Shown piece after piece: positions 17,887 to 26,445 of a stretch of 56,421 nucleotides of DNA (the stretch's first letter is position 1; each line of letters begins with the position of its first letter). The translations under genes were made by a program, and so were the position numbers. The stretch is from Chthoniobacterales bacterium (GTDB lineage: Bacteria; Verrucomicrobiota; Verrucomicrobiia; Chthoniobacterales; DASVRZ01), in NCBI GenBank assembly GCA_039930045.1, contig JBDSQB010000021.1, positions 1-56,421 of the forward strand, read 5' to 3'. The notes under the pieces were generated by a model, which made no database searches, was not told the DNA's origin, and saw nothing but the letters and a program-made list of their open reading frames with translations.

Positions 17887-18107
17887 AATGGTCCAGCTTC
17901 TTCCGGGAGCGCACGCGTCTCGCGTGTTCCGTTCCGTGTCTCGCGGAACGGCATCTGCGCTGGGTATGGCGCAAACCTCCCTTTGCCTGTTCCTGACCAG
18001 CTTTTCGGCGAGACGCCAAAAAGAACACGCGAACCGATAGATGGCCTCGCCAATCCTTTTCCACCGAGGCAAACGCGTGCGCTCCCGGACAACTGCTCCG
18101 CCAACTC
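17887..18107. mobile_element. MITE-like inverted-repeat element, copy 1, flanked by a 9-bp direct repeat
   Basis: A 14-bp perfect inverted repeat, GGGAGCGCACGCGT (17905-17918) and ACGCGTGCGCTCCC (18073-18086), encloses ~150 bp that also occur, shortened, at 33162-33313. The 221-bp segment is bounded by the 9-mer ATGAAACGC at 17878-17886 and 18108-18116, consistent with a target-site duplication. Removing the segment plus one 9-mer restores an ATGA overlap of resB and ccsA. The 77-codon frame inside (17878-18111) is judged spurious. Non-autonomous: no transposase seen. Confidence 0.75.
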
Positions 18108-19976
18108 ATGAAACGCTGGCTCCCGCACCTACTCCTAGCCATCGGCATTCTCATCGCCGTGGCCGCGTTGCGTCCGCCGAAAAACACAGACGAGTTCCAT
18201 CGCACTGAGTTCGGAAAGTTGCCCGTGCTCGTTGGCGGTCGCGTGAAGCCGATGGACACCCTCGCCCGCACCTCGCTGCTCGCGATCAGCGGCAAACAAA
18301 TCGTCCGCAACGGCAAGGAAACCACGCTCGCCCTCAACTGGCTGATGGACACTCTCATGCGGCCCGAGCGCTCCGACCAGCTCCCCGTTTTTTCCATCAC
18401 TAACCCCGATGTACGCGATCTTTTCGGCTGGCGCGACGATGCCAAGAAGATGTTTTCCTTCGCCGACCTCAAATCCAATCTCGGCAAAATCGAGGAACAA
18501 TCCGCCCTCGCCAGTAAAATGGAAGCTGCCCAGCGCACGCCGTATCAGCGCGAAATCCTCAAACTCCGCGAGCGCCTCCTCCTCTACTTGCGACTGAAGA
18601 ACGCCATCCAAATGGAAGACAGCCCTGACTTCGGACGCGAGCTGGCCGACTTCAAAAACATTCTCGCGCCCGGCCTCGCCGCGATGGACGCCGAGAAGGC
18701 TGGAACTCCGCTCACCGACGATCAGCGCGTCGCCTTTGCCAAGCTCCTCGACTTCGCCCAGCGGCATCAGCGTTTGGCCCAGGCGGCCTACGTTTCCGCC
18801 ATTCCGCGCACGCCCGGCGACGCCACGGCGCACGACTGGCAGCACATCGGCGAGGCGCTCATCAGCGTCATTCAGGGCGGCGAAATCGCGCCCGCCGTCC
18901 AAAACTACGCCAGCCTGATCTCCGCCTATCGCGCCGAAAAACCAGCCGAGTTCAATACGATTCTCGCGAAACAAACCGCGCTCATCAGCCACGATTACGC
19001 CGCCGCCACGCGCAAGATCGGCTTCGAGACCTTCTTCAATCAAGTCCAGCCGTTCTACCTCGCGATGGAGCTTTACGTGCTCATCTTCATCCTCGCTTTC
19101 GTCTCGTGGCTCGTCTGGCCCGAGGAAATCGGACGCGGTGCCTACTGGCTGCTCTGGCTCACGTTTGCCATCCACACCTTCGGCCTCATCGCCCGCATGT
19201 GGCTGCAAGGCCGCCCGCCCGTCACCAACCTCTACTCCAGCGCGATCTTCGTCGGCTGGGGCGCGGTCCTGCTCTGCCTCATCCTCGAAAAAATCAACCG
19301 CAACGCCATCGCCTCCGTCGTTGCCGCCGCCATGGGATTCGTCACGCTGCTCATCGCGCACCACCTTTCCGTCGATGGCGACACCATGGAAATGTTGCGC
19401 GCCGTGCTCGATACAAACATCTGGCTGGCGACCCACGTCGTCGTCGTCACGCTCGGTTATTCGGCCACCTTCCTCGCGGGCTTCCTCGCCACCGTCTTCA
19501 TTTTGCGCGGCGTTTTCACCCGGTCACTCGACCGACCGATGCTAAAATCCGGCGCGACGATGGTCTATGGCATCGTCTGTTTTGCCACGCTCTTCAGCTT
19601 CGTTGGCACCATCCTCGGCGGCATCTGGGCCGATCAGAGTTGGGGACGATTCTGGGGCTGGGACCCGAAGGAAAACGGCGCGCTCCTCATCGTCATCTGG
19701 AACGCCCTCATCCTCCACGCCCGCTGGGGCGGCCTCATCCGTGAGCGCGGGCTGATGGTTTTGGCCGTCGCGGGCAACATCGTTACGAGTTTCAGTTGGT
19801 TCGGCGTGAACATGCTCGGAGTCGGGTTGCACAGTTATGGCTTCATGGACGCCGCCTACAAGTGGCTCATCGGCTACGACATCAGCCAGCTCATCCTCAT
19901 CGCCATCGCGCTCGTTCCGCTGAAATACTGGCGCTCGTTCTCGAAAAAGACCGCGCCCGCACTAGTCGCGGTCTGA
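18108..19976 (+). CDS. ccsA: CcsA/ResC-type cytochrome c biogenesis protein
   Basis: 622 residues. An N-terminal span and a ~280-residue hydrophilic region (containing LVGGRVKPMDTLARTSLLAISGKQ) precede a C-terminal CcsA domain with about eight spans. The heme-binding WWD-type motif is WGRFWGWDPKENGALL (near residue 510), with flanking histidines in IAHHLSVDGDTMEM and THVVVVTLGY. It handles heme for System II cytochrome c ligation with ResB. The extended N-terminus is typical of fused forms in Bacteroidota and Verrucomicrobiota. The convergent HAD gene's stop codon begins at the next base. Confidence 0.92.
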   Translation: MKRWLPHLLLAIGILIAVAALRPPKNTDEFHRTEFGKLPVLVGGRVKPMDTLARTSLLAISGKQIVRNGKETTLALNWLMDTLMRPERSDQLPVFSITNPDVRDLFGWRDDAKKMFSFADLKSNLGKIEEQSALASKMEAAQRTPYQREILKLRERLLLYLRLKNAIQMEDSPDFGRELADFKNILAPGLAAMDAEKAGTPLTDDQRVAFAKLLDFAQRHQRLAQAAYVSAIPRTPGDATAHDWQHIGEALISVIQGGEIAPAVQNYASLISAYRAEKPAEFNTILAKQTALISHDYAAATRKIGFETFFNQVQPFYLAMELYVLIFILAFVSWLVWPEEIGRGAYWLLWLTFAIHTFGLIARMWLQGRPPVTNLYSSAIFVGWGAVLLCLILEKINRNAIASVVAAAMGFVTLLIAHHLSVDGDTMEMLRAVLDTNIWLATHVVVVTLGYSATFLAGFLATVFILRGVFTRSLDRPMLKSGATMVYGIVCFATLFSFVGTILGGIWADQSWGRFWGWDPKENGALLIVIWNALILHARWGGLIRERGLMVLAVAGNIVTSFSWFGVNMLGVGLHSYGFMDAAYKWLIGYDISQLILIAIALVPLKYWRSFSKKTAPALVAV

Positions 19977-20644
19977 TTAGACCTTCGGTTCCGCCAGCGG
20001 CGAATCGTCGTATTGCTCCAGCAGATCGGCGGGACCGTCGTAGATCGCCACGCAACCCGCCTCGCGCAATTCCTCCTCCGCAAAACCGCCGCTGAGAAAC
20101 CCGATCGTCTGCAAACCCGCACGCTCCGCCGCAATCGCGTCCCACGGCGAATCGCCAATGACAAACACCTCGGAGGCCTTCACCCCGTCGAGTTTGCCCA
20201 GCGCAGCCTCGAAAATATCCGGGTGCGGCTTCGATTTCTTCGCGTCGTCCTTCGAGGTTTCGTCCTGCACCAAGTCCGCGCCTTTTCCTTGTAGGCGGCG
20301 AGTTCGTCCTCAACCGCCGACGACGCGAGCACCACCTGCTTCTTGTCCGCCAGCAAACGCTGAAAAAGCTCCCGCACTTTCGGGAAACCCTGAATGCCCT
20401 CGAGGTAGTTTGTGGTGAAAATCTCCTTGCGCGCCTCCTCCAGTTCTTTGCCCCGCCGCTCAATCTCCTCATCCGAGAGAAACTCCTTCAAAAGCTGGTC
20501 GCCCCCTTTGCCGATCTGATGCCGCACGCTGGCAAAATCGCAGTCCACTCCCGCCTGCTCCAGCGCCTCCGTCCAGGCTTTCGCGTGGGCGTCCACCGAA
20601 TCCACCAGCGTTCCATCGACATCGAAAATAACGGCTTTCAACAT
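19977..20644 (-). pseudogene. HAD-superfamily phosphatase, frameshifted
   Basis: Two minus-strand frames together make one HAD hydrolase of the phosphoglucomutase/phosphatase type. The 5' part (20644 to ~20281) holds the nucleophile motif MLKAVIFDVDGTLVDS and motif II (VVLASSA). The 3' part, in another frame, holds KPHPDIFEAALGKL and the motif IV region VFVIGDSPWDAIAAERAG. The join is at GCGCG (20276-20281), where two extra bases relative to the expected frame break the reading frame; the expected protein would read KEKADLVQDE across it. This may be a real inactivation, a slippage site or a sequencing error. The ATG at 20659 is an alternative start. Confidence 0.8.
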
Positions 20645-20697
20645 GCCAGAACAACGCACCCGGCAGCCGGGCCGGACTTCAGGGAACGCCCCGGCGG

Positions 20698-21174
20698 CTA
20701 CTTCTTCACGACTTGATAAGCCGAGTTAAAAAGCAGATCGCCGTCCTCGGTCGTGACCACGAAACTCACGGCACCCGCCTCGCCGGTGGCGGGTTTGGTT
20801 CTGCCCTTGATCGCCTTCGTCTTGCCGTCCTTCGCGCTGGTGGCGACGCCGCTAAACTCGATCGTCTCCCCGTGCGCCATCTTCTGCGCGTTCTCGTCGG
20901 ACATGGCGAGCATGAGGCTGCCGTGGTCGTTTTTGAAGGAAAACGGGATGACCTTGATCGCGTAACTGCCGTTGAGCACCTGCTTTTTGCATTCGAGAGC
21001 ACCGACCGTCAGCTCGCATTTCGCCATCGAAGTCGTCGTCGCGCTCGGCTCGATCACGAGCTTGGGAATGACGGGATCGCCCTCAGCCCGGAGGTGCGGA
21101 AGGGCGGCCAGCAGCACCATGATAAGAATGGAACTCCGCTGAAAACAGGAATGGGGAATCAACAATCGGCGCAT
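20698..21174 (-). CDS. exported protein of unknown function
   Basis: 158 residues. The frame extends upstream to 21270, but MRRLLIPHSCFQRSSILIMVLLAALPHLRAEG at 21174 gives a normal signal peptide ending at LRA. The mature domain has two cysteines (CELTVGALECKK) and alternating strands ending GDLLFNSAYQVVKK. No family recognised. A 21-bp repeat array lies between this gene and the sigma factor gene upstream, and a CGAGTTAGA word (coding strand) lies ~16 bases before the start codon. Confidence 0.75.
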   Translation of the reverse strand: MRRLLIPHSCFQRSSILIMVLLAALPHLRAEGDPVIPKLVIEPSATTTSMAKCELTVGALECKKQVLNGSYAIKVIPFSFKNDHGSLMLAMSDENAQKMAHGETIEFSGVATSAKDGKTKAIKGRTKPATGEAGAVSFVVTTEDGDLLFNSAYQVVKK

Positions 21175-21239
21175 GGCGCGAGAAAGGTGTCTAACTCGAC
21201 CGCAAAAGGAAATCCAAATCCGTGAGAAAGTAACGCCGA

Positions 21240-21491
21240 CGTGTGACAATCCGATGACGACGCGTGTCAATCAAGCCTTCGCGCGTGTCAGTTGAACCTT
21301 CGAGGGTGTCAGTCGGGCCTTCGAGCGTGTCAGTCGGGCCTTCGAGCGTGTCAATCGGGCCTTCGAGCGTGTCAATCGAGCCTTCGAGCGTGTCAGTCGA
21401 GCCTTCGAGCGTGTCAATCGAGCCTTCGAGCATGTCAATCGAACCTTCGAGCGTGTCAGTCGAGCCTTCGAACGTGCAAAACGACCAAAAC
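21240..21491. repeat. 21-bp phased tandem array, locus 2 (12 units)
   Basis: Twelve 21-bp units ending exactly at the stop codon of the sigma factor gene (21492). The core units (21303-21470) are highly similar, built as GCGTGTCA, then RTCGRGCC, then TTCG; the outer units on both sides decay. The period is perfect. The same period and unit number occur at locus 3, with a different unit sequence. Frames through the array give Ser-Val-Glu-Pro-type heptads on one strand and Leu-Glu-Gly-Asp-Thr-type heptads on the other, which I take as artefacts. Confidence 0.9.
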
Positions 21492-22766
21492 TCACCCGCC
21501 GCATTCGCGGATGCGTCTGGCGATGAAGTCGCGTTCGGCAGGGAGGGCGGCGAGGTTGCCGGCCTGGCGGAAATGGGTCAGCGCTTCGACGGGGTTGCCG
21601 AGTTCGGCGGCGAGGGCTCCGCGAATGGCATGGAAAAGGTGAACCATTTCGATGGAACTCCGGTTGGTGATGGCGTTTAACGCATCGAGCCCGGCTTGCG
21701 GTCCATGGACGCGAGCGATGGCGACGGCGCGGTTCATGGCGGCGACGGGCGACGCTGTGAGCTTGAGGAGTTGATCGTAGAGCTGGAGGATGCGGGGCCA
21801 GTTGGTGCTGGCATCGTCGGGAGCGGTGCTGTGGCAGGCGGCGATGCCGGCTTCGAGATGGTATTCGCTGAGGGCGTCGCCGGTGGTGGCGAGGGCGAGA
21901 TGCTGGATGCCGCGCTGGATCATCGACGCATCCCACGCGGCGCGGTTTTGCTCGTGGAGCCGGAGGAGATTTCCCGCGTCGTCGGTGCGGGCGGGCAGGC
22001 GGGCAGCGTTGAGAAACATCAGCGCGAGCAGGGCATGGGTGCGGGGTTCGCGCGTGGCCGGGTGCTGCGCGAGGAGGAGCGCGAGCCGGATCGCCTCGTG
22101 GCAAAGTTCCTCGCGCACTAGCCGGTCGCCAGCGGAGGCCTTGTAGCCTTCGTTGAAAAGCAAATAAAGCGTCCCCAGCACACCGGTGAGGCGCGCGGGC
22201 AATTCGCCCGGCTCGGGCACGGCGAAGGGCAGCGCTAGCTCGCGAATGCGGTGCCGGGCACGGACGAGTCGCTTGCTAATGGCAGCCTCGGTGGTCAGAA
22301 ACGCGGCTGCGATTTCCGCAGGACTCAGGCCGCCGAGGGTGCGCAGGGCGAGCGCGGTCTGCGCCTCGGTGGAGAGTTGCGGATGGAAACACACGAACAT
22401 CAGCCGCAGCACGTCGTCGGCGAACGTCTCGTGGTTGGTTTCCCCGGCGACCGGCGCGGGCAGCCAGCGTTCGTGTTCGTGGGCGATGCTGGGTTCCTTT
22501 TCCTGCCATCTCTGCTCGCGGCGCAACTGGTCGAGCGCGAGATGTTTCGCCGTCTGCATGAGCCAGCCGGTGGGGTTCGCCGGAACTCCGCGATAGGGCC
22601 AGGTCTGCAAGGCGCGAATGAGGGCCTCCTGCACGACGTCCTCGGCGAGTTGCAAATGCCGGACGCCGAGATGGCTGGTGAGCAGGGCGACGATGCGGGC
22701 GCCGTCGTGGCGGAAAAGATGGTCGGCCACCTGCCCGGCCAACGGATGCGCAGGCGTTTCAGCCAT
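21492..22766 (-). CDS. ECF42-type RNA polymerase sigma factor
   Basis: 424 residues, much longer than a basic ECF sigma. Region 2 spans about residues 15-90 (AEDVVQEALIRALQTWPYRGVPANPTGWLMQTAKHLALDQLRR), region 4 lies near 135-185 (LGGLSPAEIAAAFLTTEAAISKRLVRARHRIRE), and a C-terminal helical/TPR-like extension of ~230 residues (LLFNEGYKASAGDRLVREELCHEAIRLALLL) is diagnostic of group ECF42. These sigmas carry the extension in place of an anti-sigma partner and are linked to DGPF/YCII genes, exactly as here (23237-23647). Last gene of a leftward cluster of small enzyme-like genes. Confidence 0.93.
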   Translation of the reverse strand: MAETPAHPLAGQVADHLFRHDGARIVALLTSHLGVRHLQLAEDVVQEALIRALQTWPYRGVPANPTGWLMQTAKHLALDQLRREQRWQEKEPSIAHEHERWLPAPVAGETNHETFADDVLRLMFVCFHPQLSTEAQTALALRTLGGLSPAEIAAAFLTTEAAISKRLVRARHRIRELALPFAVPEPGELPARLTGVLGTLYLLFNEGYKASAGDRLVREELCHEAIRLALLLAQHPATREPRTHALLALMFLNAARLPARTDDAGNLLRLHEQNRAAWDASMIQRGIQHLALATTGDALSEYHLEAGIAACHSTAPDDASTNWPRILQLYDQLLKLTASPVAAMNRAVAIARVHGPQAGLDALNAITNRSSIEMVHLFHAIRGALAAELGNPVEALTHFRQAGNLAALPAERDFIARRIRECGG

Positions 22767-22775
22767 GGCCGGTTT

Positions 22776-23240
22776 TCAGTCGAGTAAGGGACGATTCAGC
22801 TCCGTGCGCCAGGCCGTGGGATCGTCGGTCGATTCGGGGCCGACGAGGTAGCGTTCCCACAAATCGGGAGCCTGCCGGTGGCCGCCCGCCTCGATCCAAT
22901 CCAGAAATTCGGGCCAGGCCTCGGCGAGCCCCTCAAACGGGCCGCTGTAAATGGTGCGGGCGACGCGCATCGCCGGCCATTCGCCGGGCAGCATCCGACC
23001 AGCGGCAGTCACAGGCGTCTCGACGGGCATGCAAATATCGAAGTCGAAGACGTCTCCGGGTCGAGCAAAATGATGCGTAAACCACGGGCCGCTGGGAGTG
23101 ACATTTTGGTCAGCCATCAGCGCCAGCAATTCCTGAATGCCGGGACCCATGACGCTCTGGATTTCGTCGCAGGAAACGGTGATGTGCAGCGTGGCCGTGA
23201 GCTGCCGCGTGGTCTGGACGATCTCGGGAGCGGAGATCAT
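22776..23240 (-). CDS. GyrI-like small-molecule-binding protein
   Basis: 154 residues from the ATG at 23240, which overlaps the stop of the DGPF gene. Two SH2-like halves fit the GyrI/AraC effector-binding fold, with GPWFTHHF, DFDICMPVETPV and ARTIYSGPFEGLAEAWPEFLDWIE typical of the family. Stand-alone members bind or hydrolyse small cyclopropanoid or drug-like compounds. The upstream extension to 23330 is not needed. Lies between the DGPF gene and the ECF42 sigma gene in the same direction. Confidence 0.88.
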   Translation of the reverse strand: MISAPEIVQTTRQLTATLHITVSCDEIQSVMGPGIQELLALMADQNVTPSGPWFTHHFARPGDVFDFDICMPVETPVTAAGRMLPGEWPAMRVARTIYSGPFEGLAEAWPEFLDWIEAGGHRQAPDLWERYLVGPESTDDPTAWRTELNRPLLD

Positions 23241-23647
23241 AACGCGGCCGTAAGATTCAACTCGGAGTCCATTCTCGGCATGACCGGGCAAACATCGGCA
23301 ACGGGCCGCACTTCGATCTGTGCGCCACATGCCACAATCGGGCAGGCCTGGGCGAGCGCGACGGCTTCCTCGATGTTAGCCACCGCGAGCAGAAAATACC
23401 CCCCGATGGCTTCTTTCGATTCAGCGAATACGCCATCGGTGACGGCTCCATTTTTCCCACCGGTAACGATTTTTCCCTCTTCCATCAAAGGCTGTGCGCC
23501 GCGATGCACGCCGCGTTGCGAGAGGTCATCGACCCAGGAATAAAAATCGACCATCACCTTCTGCAATTCGGCGGGCGACATGCCGTGGCTCCAGTGCGTG
23601 CCACGGATCAGCAGGAGATATTCGCCAGTAGGAGTTTGTGGATTCAT
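23237..23647 (-). CDS. YCII/DGPF-domain protein
   Basis: 136 residues. EYLLLIRGTHW, the central VDDLSQRGVHRGAQPL, GYFLLAVANIEEAVALAQACP and EVRPV are the typical YCII/DGPF secondary-structure pattern. DGPF proteins are the standard genomic partners of ECF42 sigma factors, supporting joint regulation. Enzymatic activity is not established. The gene begins 25 bases after the VOC gene and overlaps the GyrI-like gene by four bases. Confidence 0.9.
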   Translation of the reverse strand: MNPQTPTGEYLLLIRGTHWSHGMSPAELQKVMVDFYSWVDDLSQRGVHRGAQPLMEEGKIVTGGKNGAVTDGVFAESKEAIGGYFLLAVANIEEAVALAQACPIVACGAQIEVRPVADVCPVMPRMDSELNLTAAL

Positions 23648-23671
23648 AGTCGAGTTAGATAGGAATGTTAG

Positions 23672-24142
23672 TTAGGTGCCGGGGCAGTCTTTCTGAACCA
23701 TCTGCGACCAGCGTTTCTGCAACTCGTCGTGCGAGACATTTTCAATCGGGTGCTGGAGCATCCATTCGTGGCCAAACGGATCGCGAATCGATCCGCAGCG
23801 AAAGCCATAAAACATATCCATCACCGGCATCTGACTCGTCGCCCCGGCGGCGATGGCGCGCTCGATAGCGGCGTCGGTGTTTTCCACCGTGAGGCAAAAA
23901 GTCACAGGCGTGCCGCCGAGCGTGGTGGCGGATTTTCCGAAGCCGGGCTGCTCGTCGGCGAGCATGATGAGACTGCCATTCAGGTCTAACTCGCAATGGC
24001 CAATCTTGCCGGTCTCGGGATTGGTGAGGCGCTGGCGCTCGGTCGCGCCGAAGGCCTTCTTGTAAAATTCGATGGCGGCAGTGGCGTCGTTCACCTTCAG
24101 ATAGGCGATCAACGATGGGTATTCGGGTGTGTCTGTGCTCAT
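23672..24142 (-). CDS. VOC-superfamily (PhnB-like) protein
   Basis: 156 residues. The paired beta-alpha-beta halves start YPSLIAYLKVNDATAAIEFYKKAFGA and end MFYGFRCGSIRDPFGHEWMLQHPIENVSHDEL, which is characteristic of PhnB-like members of the vicinal oxygen chelate family. Candidate metal ligands are His49 in GHCEL and the Glu of GHEW. Substrate unknown; members include glyoxalase and dioxygenase homologues. Part of the ECF42 cluster. Confidence 0.9.
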   Translation of the reverse strand: MSTDTPEYPSLIAYLKVNDATAAIEFYKKAFGATERQRLTNPETGKIGHCELDLNGSLIMLADEQPGFGKSATTLGGTPVTFCLTVENTDAAIERAIAAGATSQMPVMDMFYGFRCGSIRDPFGHEWMLQHPIENVSHDELQKRWSQMVQKDCPGT

Positions 24143-24165
24143 GTTAGTTGTTTGTTAGTTTATTG

Positions 24166-24705
24166 TTAGTTCGTGGAGTTTTTCTCAGTCATCGACTTCA
24201 AGGTGGCGAGACCTTTATCAAACTGGGTGCCGACCATTTTGTCGCAGTTGACGATCAGGCCAAAGGCTTTGCCAACGAATTTGTTAGTACCGGACATGCC
24301 CCAGGTGACGACTGTTTTGTCGCCCTCAGGTTTGAAGGTAAACTCCGCCATGTTAGTTGCCTCCATCGGTTTCTTGAAATCCATCCGGCAGCGGACGAGT
24401 TCGTTGGGACGGCTCTCGGTGATGGTCATAACACCCTCACCCACATCCTTGTTGCCGACCCATTGATAGGACGCGCCGACGCCAGCATCCGGGCCGCTGT
24501 AAATCATTTTTGCATTGGGATCGACCTTGGCCCACGGGTTCCAGTTTTGGAAGTTGTGCAGGTTGTTAACTTGCGCAAACAAGGCAGACGGCGGCGCGGC
24601 GATGGTGATGCTGCGAGTGTAGTTGAAGTGCGCTGGCTGAAGGGCTGCGACGATGCAAAAGCCGATGAGGAGCACGGCGACGATGAGGAGGATTTTGGTT
24701 AGCAT
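24166..24705 (-). CDS. SRPBCC (polyketide cyclase/START-like) protein
   Basis: 179 residues. An N-terminal membrane helix (LLIVAVLLIGFCIVAALQP) is followed by a helix-grip domain: FNYTRSITIAAPPSALFAQVNNLHNFQNWNPWAKVDP, a central MTITESRPNELVRCRMDF and a long C-terminal helix. The fold binds lipids or small hydrophobic ligands. The membrane anchor suggests work at the inner membrane surface. It sits between the two VOC genes of the ECF42 cluster. Confidence 0.9.
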   Translation of the reverse strand: MLTKILLIVAVLLIGFCIVAALQPAHFNYTRSITIAAPPSALFAQVNNLHNFQNWNPWAKVDPNAKMIYSGPDAGVGASYQWVGNKDVGEGVMTITESRPNELVRCRMDFKKPMEATNMAEFTFKPEGDKTVVTWGMSGTNKFVGKAFGLIVNCDKMVGTQFDKGLATLKSMTEKNSTN

Positions 24706-24717
24706 GTTAGTAGAGTG

Positions 24718-25128
24718 TTAGGAGTTACAAATTTTTGCGCCGGGTTCCATATACATCAGCGCCCAGCCGTGGTTGTCCAAGTCTAGGAAACTGTGCTGAT
24801 ACATAAAGCCGTAATCGGTGGGAGGTTCGTGGCTCGAACCACCAGCGGCGAGTGCCTGGCGGACGAGTTCGTCCACTTTATCACGACTCTCGCAGGTCAG
24901 GCAAATCAGCACCTCGTTGGCCTGCGACGTGTCGCAAATGCCGCGCGGAGCAAACTCGCGGAACTTCGCCTCCGTGAGCAGCATGACGTGAATCACCGGG
25001 CTGATGACGATACAGGCCGCCGTGTCGTCGGTGAATTGCGAGTTGTGGGAAAATCCGAGCGAGTGGAAGAAGTTGAGCGATTTCGGCAGATCGCGAACGG
25101 GCAGGTTGATGAAAATTTGAGTGTCCAT
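24718..25128 (-). CDS. VOC-superfamily (glyoxalase-like) protein
   Basis: 136 residues. It begins MDTQIFINLPVRDLPKSLNFFHSLGFSHN and ends YQHSFLDLDNHGWALMYMEP, the conserved ends of lactoylglutathione-lyase-like proteins. The His in NHGW and the Glu near the C-terminus are plausible metal ligands. Substrate unknown. Probably the first gene of the leftward ECF42 cluster. Confidence 0.9.
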   Translation of the reverse strand: MDTQIFINLPVRDLPKSLNFFHSLGFSHNSQFTDDTAACIVISPVIHVMLLTEAKFREFAPRGICDTSQANEVLICLTCESRDKVDELVRQALAAGGSSHEPPTDYGFMYQHSFLDLDNHGWALMYMEPGAKICNS

Positions 25129-25201
25129 GTTTGGTTAGCAGGCTTCAAGGAGATGACGAACGGGAAGCGGCGCGGAGGACACTCTTCGGTAAAATATTTT
25201 C

Positions 25202-26395
25202 TCAAGCCTGCCGACGAAGGGTCAGGTGAATGATTTCCGCGGGAGCGGCGGTTCGCAGCGGGAACCAGTTGCCGACGCCGTTTCCGACGACCATCTGACT
25301 CGCACCCCGCTGGTAGTGACCGGACCAGTAGCGAAACATGAGCGGCCCCGCGCCGACCTGCGGGTTGAGCATGAGCTGACCTCCATGCGTATGGCCGGAG
25401 AGCGTGAGCGGGAGCCGGGCTGCAATGGCCGGATCGAAGGCGTGTGGGTGATGCGCGAGCAGAATGGGAAACGCCGCCGGATCGCGCAAAGTGAGCAGCT
25501 CGCGCATGGATTCGCCAATGAGATCGTCGCCCGAAGCGCGGGCGTTTTCTCCCGGGCCGCCCCAGCGCAGGCCGAGGAGTTGCACGGGAACGCCGCGCAC
25601 GGGGAGGACTTCGGCTTCATTGATGAGCAGGCGCAAACCGGCGGCGCGGACGGCGTTTTCAAAAGCGGCGCGTCCCTCGAAAAGGTCATGATTTCCCTCG
25701 ATGCTGACGACCGGTCCATCGAGCGCGCGGAGGAAATCGATGCCGACGGGCAGCTCTCTGAGTTTGCTGTTAATGAGGTCGCCGGTGAAGAGCACGAGGT
25801 CGGCACGGAGCGAGTTCACCTTGTCCACAACGCGGCGGATGACGCGCTCGGAGGTGAATGGACCGACATGCAAATCGGTGACGTGACAAATGGTGACGCC
25901 GTCGAGCGCGGGCGGGAGATCGGCGAGGCGGAGGGTCATTTCGCGCACGCGGAATTGCTCGAGCTGGCCTTGGGAAAAGCCGGTGAGGGCGATGTTCACG
26001 AGCGGCGGCGCGACCACAGCGGCGGTCAAAAGAAACTGTCGCCGCGTCTGGACGACGGGAGTTTCAGTCGAATGTAGCCCAACTCGTGGCGACTTCCGGC
26101 GTTTCCAGAAAACGAAAAGCAACACCGGCAGAGCGACGATTCCGATGACTAGCAACAGTGGCAGAATCAGCAGATGCCAGAGGTAAATCGAGGCCATCCA
26201 TGGCGTGGGCAGGTTCCAGCGAATACCCGCGACGCGTCCAGTGATGAGGAAGCCGAAGCCCAAAATCTGGGCGAGGAGAAAGACGGCATTGAAGACGCGC
26301 CAGTGGGTTTTTCCACGCAGCCAGCGATGGGAGAGCCGCCACCAGACGAGGTCGAGAACAATGAGCAGGCCGAGGATGGCGAGAAAGGCGGACAT
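25202..26395 (-). CDS. membrane-anchored YkuE-like metallophosphoesterase
   Basis: 397 residues from the ATG at 26395. Four membrane spans fill the first ~115 residues, then a TRRQFLLTAAV stretch resembling a twin-arginine signal leads into the catalytic domain outside the membrane. Metal-binding motifs are in order: DLHVG, FTGDL, EGNHD, HHPH and SGHTHGG. Such proteins hydrolyse phosphate mono- or diesters at the envelope (UDP-diacylglucosamine-type or phospholipid substrates in some relatives). Not clearly part of the ECF42 cluster; the 73-bp gap contains a GCAGGCTT/AAGCCTGC inverted repeat. Confidence 0.92.
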   Translation of the reverse strand: MSAFLAILGLLIVLDLVWWRLSHRWLRGKTHWRVFNAVFLLAQILGFGFLITGRVAGIRWNLPTPWMASIYLWHLLILPLLLVIGIVALPVLLFVFWKRRKSPRVGLHSTETPVVQTRRQFLLTAAVVAPPLVNIALTGFSQGQLEQFRVREMTLRLADLPPALDGVTICHVTDLHVGPFTSERVIRRVVDKVNSLRADLVLFTGDLINSKLRELPVGIDFLRALDGPVVSIEGNHDLFEGRAAFENAVRAAGLRLLINEAEVLPVRGVPVQLLGLRWGGPGENARASGDDLIGESMRELLTLRDPAAFPILLAHHPHAFDPAIAARLPLTLSGHTHGGQLMLNPQVGAGPLMFRYWSGHYQRGASQMVVGNGVGNWFPLRTAAPAEIIHLTLRRQA

Positions 26396-26445
26396 GGCCG
26401 CTACTCTGGCACGCGCACCGGCTTTCGCCAACGAGCGGAGTCAGC

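Noticed and set aside
17878-18111. 77-codon gene between resB and ccsA
   Set aside because: It is the inside of the MITE-like element read in frame from the duplicated start codon; the same peptide fragments appear at the second copy.
21240-21491. Plasmid-type origin iterons
   Set aside because: The 21-bp period fits iterons, but no replication initiator gene or AT-rich unwinding element is adjacent and the arrays are spread along a chromosomal region.
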